NCBI RefSeq assembly: GCF_963678635.1
Contig: NW_026971715.1
Coordinates: 1-64,000 of the forward strand
Direction: 5' to 3'
DNA from: Symsagittifera roscoffensis
Taxonomy: Eukaryota > Xenacoelomorpha > Acoela > Convolutidae
Length of the DNA: 64,000 nt
The notes under the pieces: generated by a model
What the model saw: the letters and a program-made list of their open reading frames with translations, nothing else
Databases searched by the model: none
What the model was told of the DNA's origin: nothing
Shown: positions 39,395 to 51,772 of the stretch, one piece after another
How positions within the stretch are numbered: the first letter of the stretch is position 1
How the letters are laid out: every line of letters begins with the position of its first letter
Program-made: the position numbers and the translations under genes

Positions 39395-40969
39395 GAACAT
39401 TTTCTGACCCTATCAGTAAGCTCAGCTAATTTCTGATCTATTGGTACCAAGATCAACTCGATACGCTCAGTAGTTCCAAAGTTATTAACCAAAACGTTTT
39501 TTTTTCAAAACTCAAAAATTTTCTCTCTTATAGGTTCCGCCTAACTTTTTCCGCAAATCTGGTCCTTTCGACCTAAAAACTATTGATCCGAGCTCAGAAG
39601 GCCTATACTTTTCTAGTTCAATGCAAAAAGATCCGATCTAAAACGCTTTTGTTGAAACAATTTGCGATAAACTATGCTACCTGTACCCCTCCGGATTGAT
39701 GAATCCACCAAATCAAACACGTTAAGTTCGATTTCTCTGCAACCCGGAAGGCTTTCGGGTAGCGGGTTTTAAAACTTGTAGATTCACTAGTGGACGTTGT
39801 CTGAACAACTATTTTTACTGTCGTAACTCAAAAATTTCAAAAAATTTTCTGAAATTATAGTGTTTCGTTTTCTCAAAAATCACGAAATTTCGGTTTTCGG
39901 TACCAAAATAGTTCCAACCACTTTCGAACTTAATTTAACCGGTTCTATCTATTATGGTAGTGCAGTTACGATGTAACACACTAACTTAGCGCTTTTTTCC
40001 GTTTCAAAAAATATTGATATCTCAAAAATCGCGACTTGTGGGGGGATCAAAATATCGCAATTTTGACCCTAAAAACCGGTCTGTTTTCGTTGTTTTTAAC
40101 TGAAAAAACGATATAAGACTATTAATATAGGCTATACAAGTAATAATATTAGTAATACTATACCCCTCCGGGTTTGTTTAATATCCGAATTAGGGTGCTT
40201 AACTCAGACATTCGCAGTTCGGTGAAGGGTCACTACAGTGCATCACTGTCGAGCCCCCCACAGATTACTATCTTAATTTTTGTACCAAAAGGGGATACAA
40301 AACTTGTTAACGATACCCAACAGTCGATTGTTGTTGTCGTTGAGCCTCTTCTTGTTGCTCCTTGTACTGCTTGCCGGATCAGTCTTCTCCCAAGACCCTT
40401 CCGAATTGAGCGCAAATCAGCTGACCCTTCCGGATTGAGCGCAATTTATCATTAACGTGTTTAAATGCTCAAATAACCCTACAGTACAAGCCTCACAAAC
40501 GGGCTACAAAACTGATCGTAACGATCCTGACTGATATAAATGCCTGTAACAACAATATATCTATCAACAACAAACGGGGGGGGTCGGATCACATCTTGTC
40601 TGGGGGGATGATTTCTACTGATTTTTTACTTTTTTTCTACTGTTTTTGGTTTTTTCGGTTATTTTTTAAGTTTTTTGTTTTTCTTTGGTACTATACTACT
40701 TTTTGTTTGGTTTTATGTATATCTTTAAGTGTTTTTGGTCACAAACCTCTCAGGGAACGAGGGAATGGCCAATCCCCCCACCCTTCCTGATTCGTGAATT
40801 TTCGGTCTTAACTAAGTTAAAAAGCTATTCACGGTAATCCGGAAGGCTTCCGCGTTCCGAACTACCCTTCCACCCCGTCGGTTTAGGCCTATTAAGGACG
40901 TTAATGTGAGCATCCGCTCGGCGCGGAGTGCTCGTTAACGGTTCTGCCGGTCATGATGTTAAAAAAGAA

Positions 40970-40987
40970 TAACACCCAGGAGCGCCA
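40970..40987 (-). promoter_or_regulatory. Primer-binding-like site (left copy)
   Basis: TGGCGCTCCTGGGTGTTA starts with TGG (complement of a tRNA 3' CCA) 12 nt inside the 5' LTR and is identical in the right copy. I cannot name the tRNA. Confidence 0.4.
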
Positions 40988-40999
40988 TAAAAACATACA

Positions 41000-41921
41000 T
41001 GTAACATTCGCCCGGAAGATATATATCGACGGAAAACAAAACTAAGTCTTAAGACGACTGGCTAGCGTCTAAACAGAGCTTTGCATGCTTTTCACCGTCT
41101 CTACCAAGCCAGTACTTTTCGGTGGTCTTTTCTAATATCGGGTCGACAAAAACGTTACTGCTTTCGGCTTCGGTCAAAACATTCAAATTAACTAGGTTAC
41201 ATGCAGAAATAGTGAGCTCATGGCCTGGGTCTCAGTATCCCCAGACCACGAGGTGACTCCTAAAAACAGGGCTATTACTATTTATCACATTACTATTGTT
41301 TTTGTTCAGTAGATAAAAATCATCATCTCCATCGAAGATGGATCAACCCTTTCCCCCAACTCCTAGCTTCTCATCCCTATCAAAATGAATCTAGATGTTA
41401 ATTAAATTCAAGTCAGGACATGACAGGAAGCTAAAAGTTTATGTAACAGGATAAAAGTTTCAGTTCCTTTAACCTTCCGGATTGATGAATCCGCTGGATC
41501 AAGCTCGTTAATCCTGATTTCCTCTTAATCCGGAAGGCCGTCTTTCACCCTTCACCGTTGTTCGCAACGGCCTTGCAACTATTGTAGCAGCACAATAGTT
41601 GCAACTCGGAGTGTTCTCTGTCACTCTAACTCGTCGTCGTTTTCCAATCTCAATTTCGTAGTTGTTGTTAGCGCAGCTAATGTTGTTCTGTTTTTCTCTC
41701 TCGTTTTAGTCAAAATGGCCGTTTCTGACGTTTCTCAGAAATATGACGTCATAATTCGAATTTTTGAAATTTTAAAATACCAGAATATTCTAGCCCTCAC
41801 CGTTTGGCCAATCGTTCCAATAACGTTCTTAATTCTTAATAATCATCAATCCGGAAGGCTTACTGCTAAAAATTCGAAGTCAGCATAAATTGAATTTTGG
41901 CCATTCTGGTCGAATGTCACA
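41000..41921 (-). repeat. 5' LTR of the left giant element
   Basis: 922 bp, TG...CA ends, near-identical to 17724-18645. The U3 part includes a perfect CRE palindrome TGACGTCA (41744-41751), the YY1-like CGGCCATTTT block and a 13 bp hairpin (41573-41604). The TATA position reads TTACATAAAC, weaker than the TTATATAAAC of the right copy. Confidence 0.95.
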
Positions 41922-42049
41922 CATGTAACTTATAAGGATGCGCTTAAATGAGGGTTTGAACTTGGAAAAAGTGAAATGACCCCTGAAAAACAAAATCCAA
42001 AAAAAAAATCGGGCTCAGCCAATTTCTGACTGCGCACCAGCGGACGTTA
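41922..42049. other. 128 bp spacer between the two head-to-head elements
   Basis: Sequence unrelated to either LTR, with an A run (about 41998-42008). It is probably the only original flanking DNA left between the two insertions. No gene. It starts CATGTAAC, faintly like the LTR end. Confidence 0.6.
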
Positions 42050-42977
42050 TGTGACATTCGACCAGAATGTGAAAAATGCAATCTCTGCAGAATTCGACTT
42101 TTTTAGCAGCGAGCTTTCCGGATTGGTGATTATTAAGGATTAAGAACGTTATTTGAACGATTGAACAAAACGTGAAGGATGAAGGATTCGGAAATTGCTA
42201 ATTTTTAAATTTTCGAAATGATTACGTAACATTTCTAAGAAACGTCAGAAACGGCCATTTTGACAAAAAGGTCGAAGAAAAACTTAACAACATTAGTTGC
42301 GCGGACGATAACTACGAGAATCGTGATCAAAAAACAACAGCAGATTGCAGTAATAGTAGAGAGCGTTCCGAGTTGCAACTATTGTGTCGCTACAATAGTT
42401 GCAAGGCCGTTGCAGAGAACGGTGAAGGGTAGAGGACAGCCTTCCAGATTACGGAGAAATCAAGATTAACGAGCTTGATTCAGTGGATTCAAGAATCCGG
42501 AAGGGTTTCGGAACTGAGACTTTTATCCTGTTATATAAACTTTTAGCTTCTTGTCATGTCCTGATTTGAATTTAATTAACAACTGGATTCATTTTGATAA
42601 GGATGAGAAGCTAGGAGTTGGGGGAAAAGGGTTGATCCATCTTCGATGGAGATGATGATTTTTATCTACTGAACAAAAACAAAATTAATATAGAAAATAG
42701 TAGTAGCCCTGTTTTTAGGAGTGACCTCGTGGTCTGGGGATACTGAGACCCAGCCATGAGCACACTATTTCTGCATGTAATCTAGTTAATTTGAGTGTTT
42801 TGACCGAAGCCGAAAGCAGTAACGTTTTTTGTCGACCCGATGTTAGAAAAGACCACCGAAAGTAGTTGCTTGGTAGAGACGGTGAAAAGCATTTAAAGCT
42901 CTGTTTAGACGTTAGCCAGTCGTCTTAAGACTTAGTTTTGTTTTCCGTCGATATGTATCTTCCGGGCGAATGTTACA
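42050..42977 (+). repeat. 5' LTR of the right giant element
   Basis: 928 bp from TGTGACATTCGACC to GGGCGAATGTTACA. It carries a TATA box TTATATAAAC (42531-42540), the YY1-like CGGCCATTTT (about 42250), TTACGTAA where the left copy has a CRE, and a 13 bp hairpin (42373-42404). Visibly more different from the left LTRs than those are from each other. Confidence 0.93.
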
Positions 42978-42989
42978 TACATGTTTTTA

Positions 42990-43007
42990 TGGCGCTCCTG
43001 GGTGTTA
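42990..43007 (+). promoter_or_regulatory. Primer-binding-like site (right copy)
   Basis: TGGCGCTCCTGGGTGTTA, 12 nt inside the LTR, identical to the left copy. Confidence 0.4.
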
Positions 43008-44577
43008 TTTTTTTTTTAACATCATGACCGGCAGAACCGTTAACGAGCACTCCGCGCCGAGCGGATGCTCACATTAACGCCCTTATTAGGCCTAAAACGC
43101 CGGGGCGGAAGGGTAGTTCGGAACGCGGAAGCCTTCCGGATTACCGTGAATAGCTTTTCAACTTAGTTAAGACCGAAAATTCACGAACCAGGAAGGGTGG
43201 GGGGATTCGCGGTCCCGTCATCTCCTGAATGGTTTGTGACCAAAAACACTTAAAAATATATATAAAACCAAACAAAAGTAGTATAGTACCCAAGAAAAAC
43301 AAAAAACATAAAAAAATATACGAAAAAACCAAAAACAGTAGAAAAAATTAAAAAATCAGTAGAAATCATCCCCCCAGACAAGATGTGATCCGACCCTCCC
43401 GTTTGTTGTTGATAGATATATTGTTGTTACAGGCCTTTCTATCAGTTAGGACCTTTACGATCATTTTTGTAGCCCGTTTGTGAGGCTTGTACTGTAGGGT
43501 TATTTGAGCATTTAAGCACGTTAATGATAAATTGCGCTCAATCCGGAAGGGTCAGCTGATTTGCGCTCAATTCGGAAGGGTCTTGGGAGAAGACTGATCC
43601 GGCAAGCAGTACAAGGAGCAACAAGAAGGAGCTCAACGACAACAACAATCGACTGTTGGGTATCGTTAACAAGTTTTGTATCCCTTTTGGTACAAAAAAA
43701 TAAGATAGTAATCTGTGGGGGCTCGACAGTGCTGCACTGTAGTGACCCTTCACCGAACTGCGAATATCCGAGTTAAGCACCTTAATTCGGATATTAAACA
43801 AACCCGGAGGGGTATAGTAATTACTACTATTTTTACTTATATAGCCTATATTAATACTCTAATATCGTTTTTCAGTGAAAAACAACGAAAACATACCGGT
43901 TTTTTAGGGTCAAAATAGCGATATTTTGATCCCCCCACAAGTCGCGATTTTTGAGATATCGATATTTTTTGAAACGGAAAAAAGCGCTAAAGTAGTGTGT
44001 TACATCGTAATTGTACTACTATAATAGATAGGACCGGTTAAGTTTAGTTCGAAAGTGGTTGGAACTATTTTGGAACCAAGAACCGAAATTTCGTGAATTT
44101 TGAGAAAACGAAACATTATAAATTCAGAAATTTTTTGAAATTTTTGAGTTAGAACAGTAAAAACAGTTGTTCGCACAACGTCCACTAGTGAATCTACAGG
44201 TTTTAAAACCCGCTACCCGAAAACCTTCCGGGTTACAGAGAAATCGAACTTAACGTGTTTGATTTGGTGGATTCATCAATCCGGAGGGGTACAGGTAGCA
44301 TAGTTTATCGCAAATTTTTTCAACAAAAGCGTTTTAGATCGGGTCTTTTGCATTGAACTAAAAAATTATAGGCCTTTTGAGCTCGGATCAATAATTTTTA
44401 GGTCGAAAGGACCAGATTTGCGGAAAAAGTTAGGCGGAACCTATAAGAGAGAAAACTTTTGAGTAAGAAAAAAGACGTTTTGGTTAATAACTTTGAAACT
44501 ACTAGGCACATCGAGTTGATCTTGGTACCAATAGATCAGAAATTAGCTGAGCTTACTGATAGAGACAAAAATTTTTC

Positions 44578-44589
44578 GGAAAGGTAAGC
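44578..44589 (+). promoter_or_regulatory. Leader splice donor (right copy)
   Basis: GGAAAG|GTAAGC with the junction at 44583/44584, preserved despite flanking differences. Confidence 0.55.
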
Positions 44590-44924
44590 GTGAAAATTTT
44601 TTGATATTGTTTTTAGCAAATTCACCAATTTGGGAGGGTAGACCCTTCACGTTTTGTAAATTTCTTTTAGAAAAGCCCTTATACCCCTACTAAAAGGTAA
44701 TAGCGGTTGAATAAAGTAACTTTAGGCTGTTCTAGACGAAAAGGGAAGGCTAAAGGCACAGCAAAACCCTAATCGAGCCGAAGTTAGGCGAGCGATAAGA
44801 CCCTTCACCGTTAGCGTGAATTGTCAAATAAAAGGCTTAACTTCAATCCGGAAGGGTCTAGGAAAGCATTACATACCCTTCCTAGTTAATTGAAAAAGCA
44901 AAATTGCATCGGAGAACGTATCTG

Positions 44925-45185
44925 GAGGGGTATAGGTGGAACGAAGGAAATCTCCGAAAAGCTGCTTTTACAAAACAGGAGGGCTCCCAATCCGGAGGGG
45001 TCAAAATTTTTTTTTTCAAGTTAGGAGGGGTCCGAATCCGGAAGGGTCTTATAGTTGCTAATTCGGAGGGGTCCAAATCCGGAGGGGTCTTCTATTAACT
45101 AACTCAGAGGGGTCCCAATCCGGAGGGGTCTAGATTTTGTTGATCCGGAAGGGTCCTATTTGTGCCAATCCGGAGGGGTATTATT
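44925..45185 (+). repeat. Array of CCGGAGGGGTC-type motifs (right copy)
   Basis: About 11 variants of AATCCGGAGGGGTC, matching one for one the left-copy array in order and spacing, including degenerate members such as CTCAGAGGGGTC. Confidence 0.8.
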
Positions 45186-45958
45186 TTATTAGAGGACTTA
45201 GGTAGACGGAAGAAAGACTAAAGTGAGAGGTATTAGGTTATTAGCACACAGGCTAGGAATCAGTGACTGCACTGGTAACTTGCCTTTCAATAAGAACCAG
45301 ACCAAAACAAAACAGGTCCGAACTCGGATATTCGCGACACTAAGTCTATATTAAAAAGAGCGTGATTCGTTGGTGTGGATTGTAACATAATACGTTTTTG
45401 TGAAAAGTGACTGCCCTGAGGATTTTAGTAGGTCTAGCTCGGGCAGTCCGAAGGCAGATAGGTAACACAGTACTCGGTGGGTGCAATAGGAGCCCACTTG
45501 AAAAAATTACTGCCTTCAAAGTTTTGTCTGTTTGGTGCAGCACCGAGCAGGGAAAGCTTTTTCTTTAAAAGACAAGTTCGACTATTGTACTGCGACCGAC
45601 TAAGAGTACATTACACATACGTTTTTTTATAGAGATATTCATATTCTGTCATTATATATTTATTTTGTTTTTGATTTTAAATCAACATAAACTGTGCTGA
45701 TTGGGTAGTGAGTACATTATCTTTTAAATTGACTGATAACATCATATTATGCTAGTTTTCAAATCTTACGACTGATAATCGGTTAGTGTGAATAAATTTT
45801 ATACAAACTGTACTCTGATAACATACAGGGATTCGTGGTCACTATTTAATAGCATCTTGTGAAATTTATTGTGTTGTGTCATTATTATTGTTAATAAAAC
45901 TATAAGGTCTCTAGCAATCGAGTTAAGTGTATAGGCATTAAGAAGTGACAAATAGAGA

Positions 45959-48900
45959 ATGAGTCTAGACAAGTCAAGGATACCAAAACGAGGTAATAGC
46001 TCTAGGAAATTCATACCTGAAAAGCAAAGAAGAACGATGACCGATCCTTTTGTGGATTGGATCAAGCGATCCCGGTCCGACAAAGGGGAGACGGTTTCAG
46101 GCAGAATGGTTGAAACGAGAAGTCAGAAGACCTCAGAAGAGCGTAAAGAACTGTTAGAAGTGGAGGTCAATACGGACCTTGCCATGAACGACAACCAGGA
46201 AGTACATGCACTGGAAGGGAGAGGCAGAAGGCTGGCGAGTGAATCTACTCCGGTAGAACAAGGCCATGATTTTAACACTTCCACCGGGACACTGGATCGA
46301 GAAGAGATGTCGGAACTGTCCGACATATCAACTAAAGTAGCGGCAACGAGAAGATCTCCGACAGACAACACTATGATGGCAGGCGGAACTGGGAAACAAA
46401 CGACGTCATCATCGTTCTCAGAAAGAATGAAGAACACCTTCGGAAACATCTTTCCATTTACCATGGGAGGAGGCGCAGGAAACGAAGTTGAATCCCAGGA
46501 GGAAGAGGATGAAGAGGAGCAAGGGGACTTTGGATCTCAAGTCAGTCTCAATAGTTCGATCCAGGAGAATGAGGCATACGTCGGTAGAGAGACTGGAACC
46601 ATGGACAAACTTGGTGTAGTGACAACGATAAGCAAAGAGGCAAACACACCGGGCCAGTCAAAAGACTTCGCGATTATGACAAGTTCAGAGCCACAAACTG
46701 GAGAGAGTAGAACCAGAGGGCTAGGCAACGCGTTAGCGGATCCTGAAATAGATAAGGAAAAGGCGTCGAGACAGAGAGTCAAGGCCCGAATCTCGACCAG
46801 CACGAAGCTACCTGGGACCGACACGGTTGCACCGCCGCTAGTAACGCCACTCGTGAATAACGGGGCAGCACTAGAAGAAGCCTTAAACAACATAGTGGAC
46901 AGTTTAGGAGAACAAAATGAACAGATGTGAATAAGGATGAGTGAACTAGAAAGAGCAGTTCACATTGAAAGAGAAAGTCTGCGGGAAGAAATGAACCGCA
47001 ATAGACAAGAAGTTGGCAGGAGTGAAAAAAGCTTGAAAGAAAGAACGGACGAACATATGGCGAAGAACTTGTCGCGAATGACAAGAGAGGCGGAACAGAG
47101 AGAGTTACGCTTAAGAGACGACATGGAAAAGTTAAGAATTCAACAAGAGCAGTCTCTTGGGACTCTTGACACAAAGATAGACGCGATGATGGAGAGGCGA
47201 ACTCAGGCTATTATGGATAGGTTGGACGGACTACTAAGCAGCAAGAGTGGACCAAAAGAAGGAGAACAGAACTCGGGAGGTCCCAGCAGGGAACCGAGGG
47301 TGAACTTCAATGAACATCAGAAGAGGAAGACGTATGGATCCACTAGAGGCAGGGGCAGTTCATCAGGCTATGCCACAAGGGGTAATGGAGCATGGGGCCC
47401 GAACAGTAGAGCAAGTTCAATGGGGAACAGACAGACCTCTAACGAACGACCAACGCAAGGCACACATGCGACGGGGAGAAGTGATTCCGGTAACAGGGGG
47501 CATGCAAGCCCGAGGAGGGTCATGAGGACACCCAAGCGGGAAACCCTCACGGCAATTCGGATTGCAGGGATGCACCGCATACGGAGCCTTTGACGAGGTC
47601 TGAGGACACTCAAGCGGGACACTCAAGAGATGCTACGGCAATGGCCACAGCATTTGAACCCCTAAACAGGTCTTTGGAGACATTCCTGACAAGGTTATCC
47701 AGAACCAATGAACGCAGTGAGAAGTCCAGAAGAGTCTTTAAGAAACCAAGATGCTATAAAGACGAATCTGATGGCTGTATTGATACCTGGATAGAGGTAA
47801 TGAAGCTGCATTTCGAGGAAGAGGACTTGTCGGAGAGACAGGAATGCAGTGCGCTCACCAGCAACTTAGAAGGGACAGCCCTGAACTGTGTCATGGTCAA
47901 AAAGCAATATCAACGTGACACTGCTGAGAAAATCTTCGAAATCTTGTTAAACCGTTTTGGATCAGGGGTGGAGGGGCACCACGCGATGATGCGCTTCAAG
48001 AAACGGAGGCAACGAGAAGATGAAACGATAGACAAGTTTCTCGATGATTTGGAAATGCTGAGAAGACGCAGCCAACCGGATGAGTCAAACCGAAAGATGA
48101 ACCTGGCCGTAGCCTCAAAGATCATCGATGGTGTGAAGAATGATGAACTTCGTACGATGCTGGCAACGCATTACACACCACTATCAACCAATGCGCCAAC
48201 ACCAGAGGAGTTGAGGCTCAAGTCAAAAGAATATCTTTTGTTGAAACCTCCTTCGAGATCTGGATACTATAAGAACAGTTGTGGTAATTTTAACAACGGA
48301 CCAGCAAACCAAGGGAACAATTGGTACAAACCGAGGGACGATATGGACAAGAGACGCTCTTGTGCCAATTGCAGTTCAACGGACCATCATGTGTCAGCAT
48401 GCCCAACTTACAAACAAGGCATGAAAGCAATAGGCTTTAGCCTTGAGGACGAAGATGCGTCAGAATTGGACCATGAGGATTTCATGAGAGGAGTAATTGC
48501 GAAATTCGGCCCGAGGTGTTTCTTTTGCAACTTGGAAGGTCATTTTAAATCAGATTGTCCGCAATTCTGGGATGCAGTGGCAGACATCAAGCATCCAAGG
48601 CATGAAGAAGCTTTGTCAGGAGTGAAAGCCAGCAAGGCTCGACTTTTGAGTGAAGCAGAGGCACGCAGAAAGGATAAACCTCAAGAGCTGGCGGCAAAGA
48701 AAATGCAAGCGGTAACAGAGGAGACACGTGAGCCGGAACCAGCAACTGCGGCTGATGACTTCAAGATCGATTATAAGGCAGCCGCGAGGGATGCTCTAAA
48801 TAGAGTACAGCAGGAATTGGTGACGAAAGAGATCGAACAAAAAGTGAAACTTGAACTGGAAAACGAGAAACTTCAGGAGCAACTGAATACCTTCGAAGCA

Positions 48901-50166
48901 ACGGAGTTCGAAGAAACGAAAGCACCAAGCAGTTTGAACATGAAACATAAAGTGATCTCCGGTCAGAGATTCGGCATGGTGCCGCAAGGAAACAAGATAC
49001 AGTCGATAATCTCAGCGGCTGGACACCAGGTAATAAAAAATCTGAGTGAACCATCCGAGTTCACTTTGATGCATTTGGACACATATCCACACGCAGCCAA
49101 TCGAGGAGCCATCTACGTAGCCGGAAGAACACCAATAACGGTCCTCCACATGGGAGGACGGGATCTTTGGATGAGCTTCCTGGTGGTAGAGAATCTGGAC
49201 GACGCCAACCAATTCATCTTGGGCAGAGATTTTGTCAGGAATTTTGACGTGATGATTGACTTGAACAACGGTCTGATACGGATTAGAAACCCGGATTGAA
49301 AGTATGTTAAGAGACCAATTAATAGGATAATAACAGACGAAAACAAGGTACCAATTTTTTTGGATAGAAAAGTAAAACTACAACCAGGACAAGCTGTGGT
49401 AGCAATTTTTAGAATGAGAAATTTGAATTCGTTAAGTGATAGTAAACATGTTTGCTTAGTACCGAATCCAAATAGTCAGAGTTCGGTGATTTTAGGCCGG
49501 AGCTTCTCGGTAACGCGAAACGGACTGTGTGTCAGTGTGTTGTTGAACACACTATACACCACGGTTTCAATCCAGCGTGGAAAGAAGCTTGGCTACGCTT
49601 TGCCGATGAGGACCGACTATGAGGAGACACAAAACTTGAAAAAATATAGTGTGAAAGACTGTCCTTATCATGCCAATAAAGATAAAATTTTAAAGAGGAT
49701 TAATTAGTTAAAATCTATTCATAAATTGTTTTCAATGAAATCCGAAACGTACGACGGCTTATCAAGCTGCTCGAATTTTCCGGAACGCCCCTCGTCGTAT
49801 GAGCTAGAATCTGACAAACCGGTTTTGCCAGAGATAGAACATTTAAAAGGGAAAATAGGTGAGGGAGATTTCGAAAAATTACGGGACCTCCTAAATCGGA
49901 ACGCAGATGTATTTTCAAAACATAAGGCGGATATCGGTTGCTGTAATTTCGTCGAACACGAATTCGAACTAGAAGAGGGCGCCGTTCCCCATAGGGAAGG
50001 CGCAAGGCGAATGACGCCACACAAATTGGAAACGTGCCGAGCGGAAATAGAAATGTTGCTTGAATACGACATGATAGAACCCTCTAAATCGCCATGGGCT
50101 TGCGGGGTAGTAATGGCAAAAAAGAAAGGGGGCAGCTTAGATTTTGTTGCGACTTTCGTTACTTGA
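45959..50166 (+). pseudogene. ORF A: Gag, protease remnant and RT N-terminus (right copy)
   Basis: Homologue of 33392-38014, broken into open pieces 45959-46930, 46937-47593, 47590-49299, 49360-49707 and 49726-50166 by nonsense changes (e.g. TGA at 46928) and shifts. The Gag capsid region, both CCHC knuckles (CANCSSTDHHVSAC, CFFCNLEGHFKSDC) and the coiled coil are recognisable. A deletion of about 450 bp at 49086 removes the protease active site (the DTG motif present in the left copy), keeping only the later ILGRDF part. The G run before the RT core is five long here and seven in the left copy. Confidence 0.88.
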
Positions 50167-51772
50167 ACGCGGTAACGATAAAAGATGCGTACCCGATACC
50201 GCGAATAGACGAAAGCCTATCTAAGCTTGGTGATGCCAAGTTCTTCACCACATTGGACTTAGGTTCTGCCTTCTGGCAGGTCCCTCTGCGGAAGAAGGAC
50301 AGAGAGAAAACCGGATTCGCGTGCGAATTGGGATTGTACCAGTGGAAGAGGATGCCCTTCGGCTTGTGCAATGCAACGGCCACTTTTCAAAGACTGATGG
50401 CTCAGGCTTTGACGAGAGTGACCAAGATGTACGGGAATCTCGTGATGTGTTACGTGGATGACGTAGTCATAGCAACACCGACCCTGGGAGACCACATTGA
50501 TAGGCTTGATGAGGTCTTTGGATGCATGAAAAGAGCAGGATTAAAGTGCAAACCATCGAAATGTGAGATCCTTAGGGATTCGATTAAGTACCTGGGAAGA
50601 ATGGTGGATAGGCATGGTGTGAGGCCGGATCCGGAAGCAGTGGAAGCAGTGTTGCCATGGAAGGCCCCCAGAACGGACACACAGCTCCTGAGCTTCCTAG
50701 GGTTTGCCAATTACTACCGAGAATTCATAAAAGGATATGCGGACAAGGTGTATCCCATGCAGAAGCTGATGCGAATTAAGGGGAAAAAGTTCGAATGGAA
50801 CGATGAGGCACAGGTTGCTTTCGAGAACCTAAAGCGGGAACTGTGCGAATCGCCAGTGCTGGGCATGCCTACAGAAAAGAGCATGTATGTTCTCGACACA
50901 GACGCATCGGTGGTGGCCATCTCAGGAATCTTGCATCAAGAGCAAGGATGGAACGGAAGAACAGTTCTCCGTCCCATTGCAGACGGCAGCAAGGTCTTGA
51001 GTGACACAGAGATGAAATATGGCGCACCAAAAGCAGAAATGTTTGCAGTAGTCACCTTCGTGGACAAGTACCGTGCATACTTGGGGAGCGCTCCCTTCAA
51101 GTTACGCGTGGACAACAGAGCGTTATCCTGGTTGAAGACCTACTCGATGGATCAGAGTTATATTGGTAGATGGATAGTCAGATTGGATACCATATGATAA
51201 TCGAACATAGGATGCGTGATAAACACCAGAATGCTGACAACCTCAGCAAGAAAACTGAGTTCTATGAAATATTGGAGCAGAAGCAGGCCAATCAGGCGGA
51301 AATAAAGGAGGGATTCTCGTTTCTGGACAAAGAAACTTATGAAGCGCTTCCCTTAACGAGGTGGTTCGATAAGTCTGGACATCCAATTCCAGGGCACCCT
51401 GAGTTACCTGTAGAGAAAGCTGCCGAGATAAAGATCCTGTCCAAGGAGGACCCGGTCCCCTTGGATTTGTTGCTGCGCTCGAACCTGGTCCAGCAAGAAC
51501 TCTCTCGCATGAAAATAAACAGCCTCTCATTATTGGATAAAACGGTGCAAGTCACACCACAAATGATGCGGATGCTGGGTGGATTGTTAGAAAGAGAAGT
51601 GACCAGAGATGACCCCGAGTGGACAGCAGCAGTGGCATCGCTAACAGTCAGTGAGAAGGTGAAGATCATGCCGTCCAGACGACAGCACGAAGAGAACGAG
51701 AGGGATTGTAGGACAATAGTTCAGCAACTAGTATCCTCAATACCCCAATATATTTTAACCAGTACTTCTTAG
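50094..51772 (+). pseudogene. ORF A: reverse transcriptase and RNase H (right copy)
   Basis: Open pieces 50094-51197 and 51170-51772, split by a small indel at about 51,188 in the RNase H C-terminal part. RT catalytic YVDDVV and the LDLGSAFWQ motif are intact. RNase H keeps DTDAS and VDNRAL, the residues altered in the left copy. It ends at the UAG shared with the left copy. Confidence 0.88.
51770..51772 (+). other. In-frame UAG between RNase H and integrase (right copy)
   Basis: TAG-GGA-CAG, same position and frame as in the left copy (31756-31758). Unlike nearly all other breaks in this copy, it is not private. Confidence 0.6.

Larger units (their letters stand above)
38015..40999 (-). promoter_or_regulatory. 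3 kb untranslated leader (left copy)
   Basis: Unusually long 5' leader between LTR and Gag. In sense it holds a primer-site-like TGGCGCTCCTGGGTGTTA (40987-40970), an imperfect hairpin (about 40940-40899, arms GAGCACTCCGC / GCGGATGCTC), scattered CCGGARGGGT motifs, a consensus splice donor GGAAAG|GTAAGC at 39389/39388, and a dense array of 11 such motifs (39060-38794). Short upstream ORFs exist (e.g. 40233-40415, 38877-39068) and have counterparts in the right copy, but I see no sign of coding selection. Confidence 0.65.
17724..41921 (-). mobile_element. Giant Ty3/gypsy-type LTR retroelement, left copy (24.2 kb)
   Basis: Two direct 922 bp LTRs (5' at 41000-41921, 3' at 17724-18645 in minus-strand sense) flank 22.35 kb. 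They differ at roughly 12-16 visible positions (about 1.5%), so the insertion is fairly recent. Sense order: 5' LTR, primer-site-like sequence, 3 kb leader, ORF A (Gag, protease, RT, RNase H, integrase, macro-like domain), 0.4 kb gap, ORF B (coiled coil, SGNH domain, long unassigned region), 0.8 kb 3' UTR, 3' LTR. Domain order protease-RT-RNase H-integrase places it in Ty3/gypsy (Metaviridae-like). No target-site duplication is evident. Several nonsense and frameshift lesions make this copy non-autonomous. Giant gypsy elements are known (Ogre in plants, Burro in planarians), but I do not recognise this one. Confidence 0.92.
42978..45958 (+). promoter_or_regulatory. 3 kb untranslated leader (right copy)
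   Basis: Counterpart of 38015-40999: primer-site-like sequence at 42990-43007, imperfect hairpin at 43039-43078, donor GGAAAG|GTAAGC at 44583/44584, and the motif array at about 44925-45185. Leader length is almost the same in both copies (2,985 and 2,981 bp) although neither encodes a long protein there. Confidence 0.65.

Noticed and set aside
40233..40415. Upstream ORFs in the giant-element leader, present in both copies
   Set aside because: The similarity follows from DNA homology; the frames diverge through indels and end at different places, so there is no sign of protein selection.
40995..41926. 5' LTR of the left copy as an independent solo insertion with a 4 bp ACAT duplication
   Set aside because: It has the same length and orientation as the LTR at 17724-18645 and is near-identical to it, with a primer-site-like sequence and leader directly inside, so it is the 5' LTR of the giant element; a 4 bp match is easily chance.
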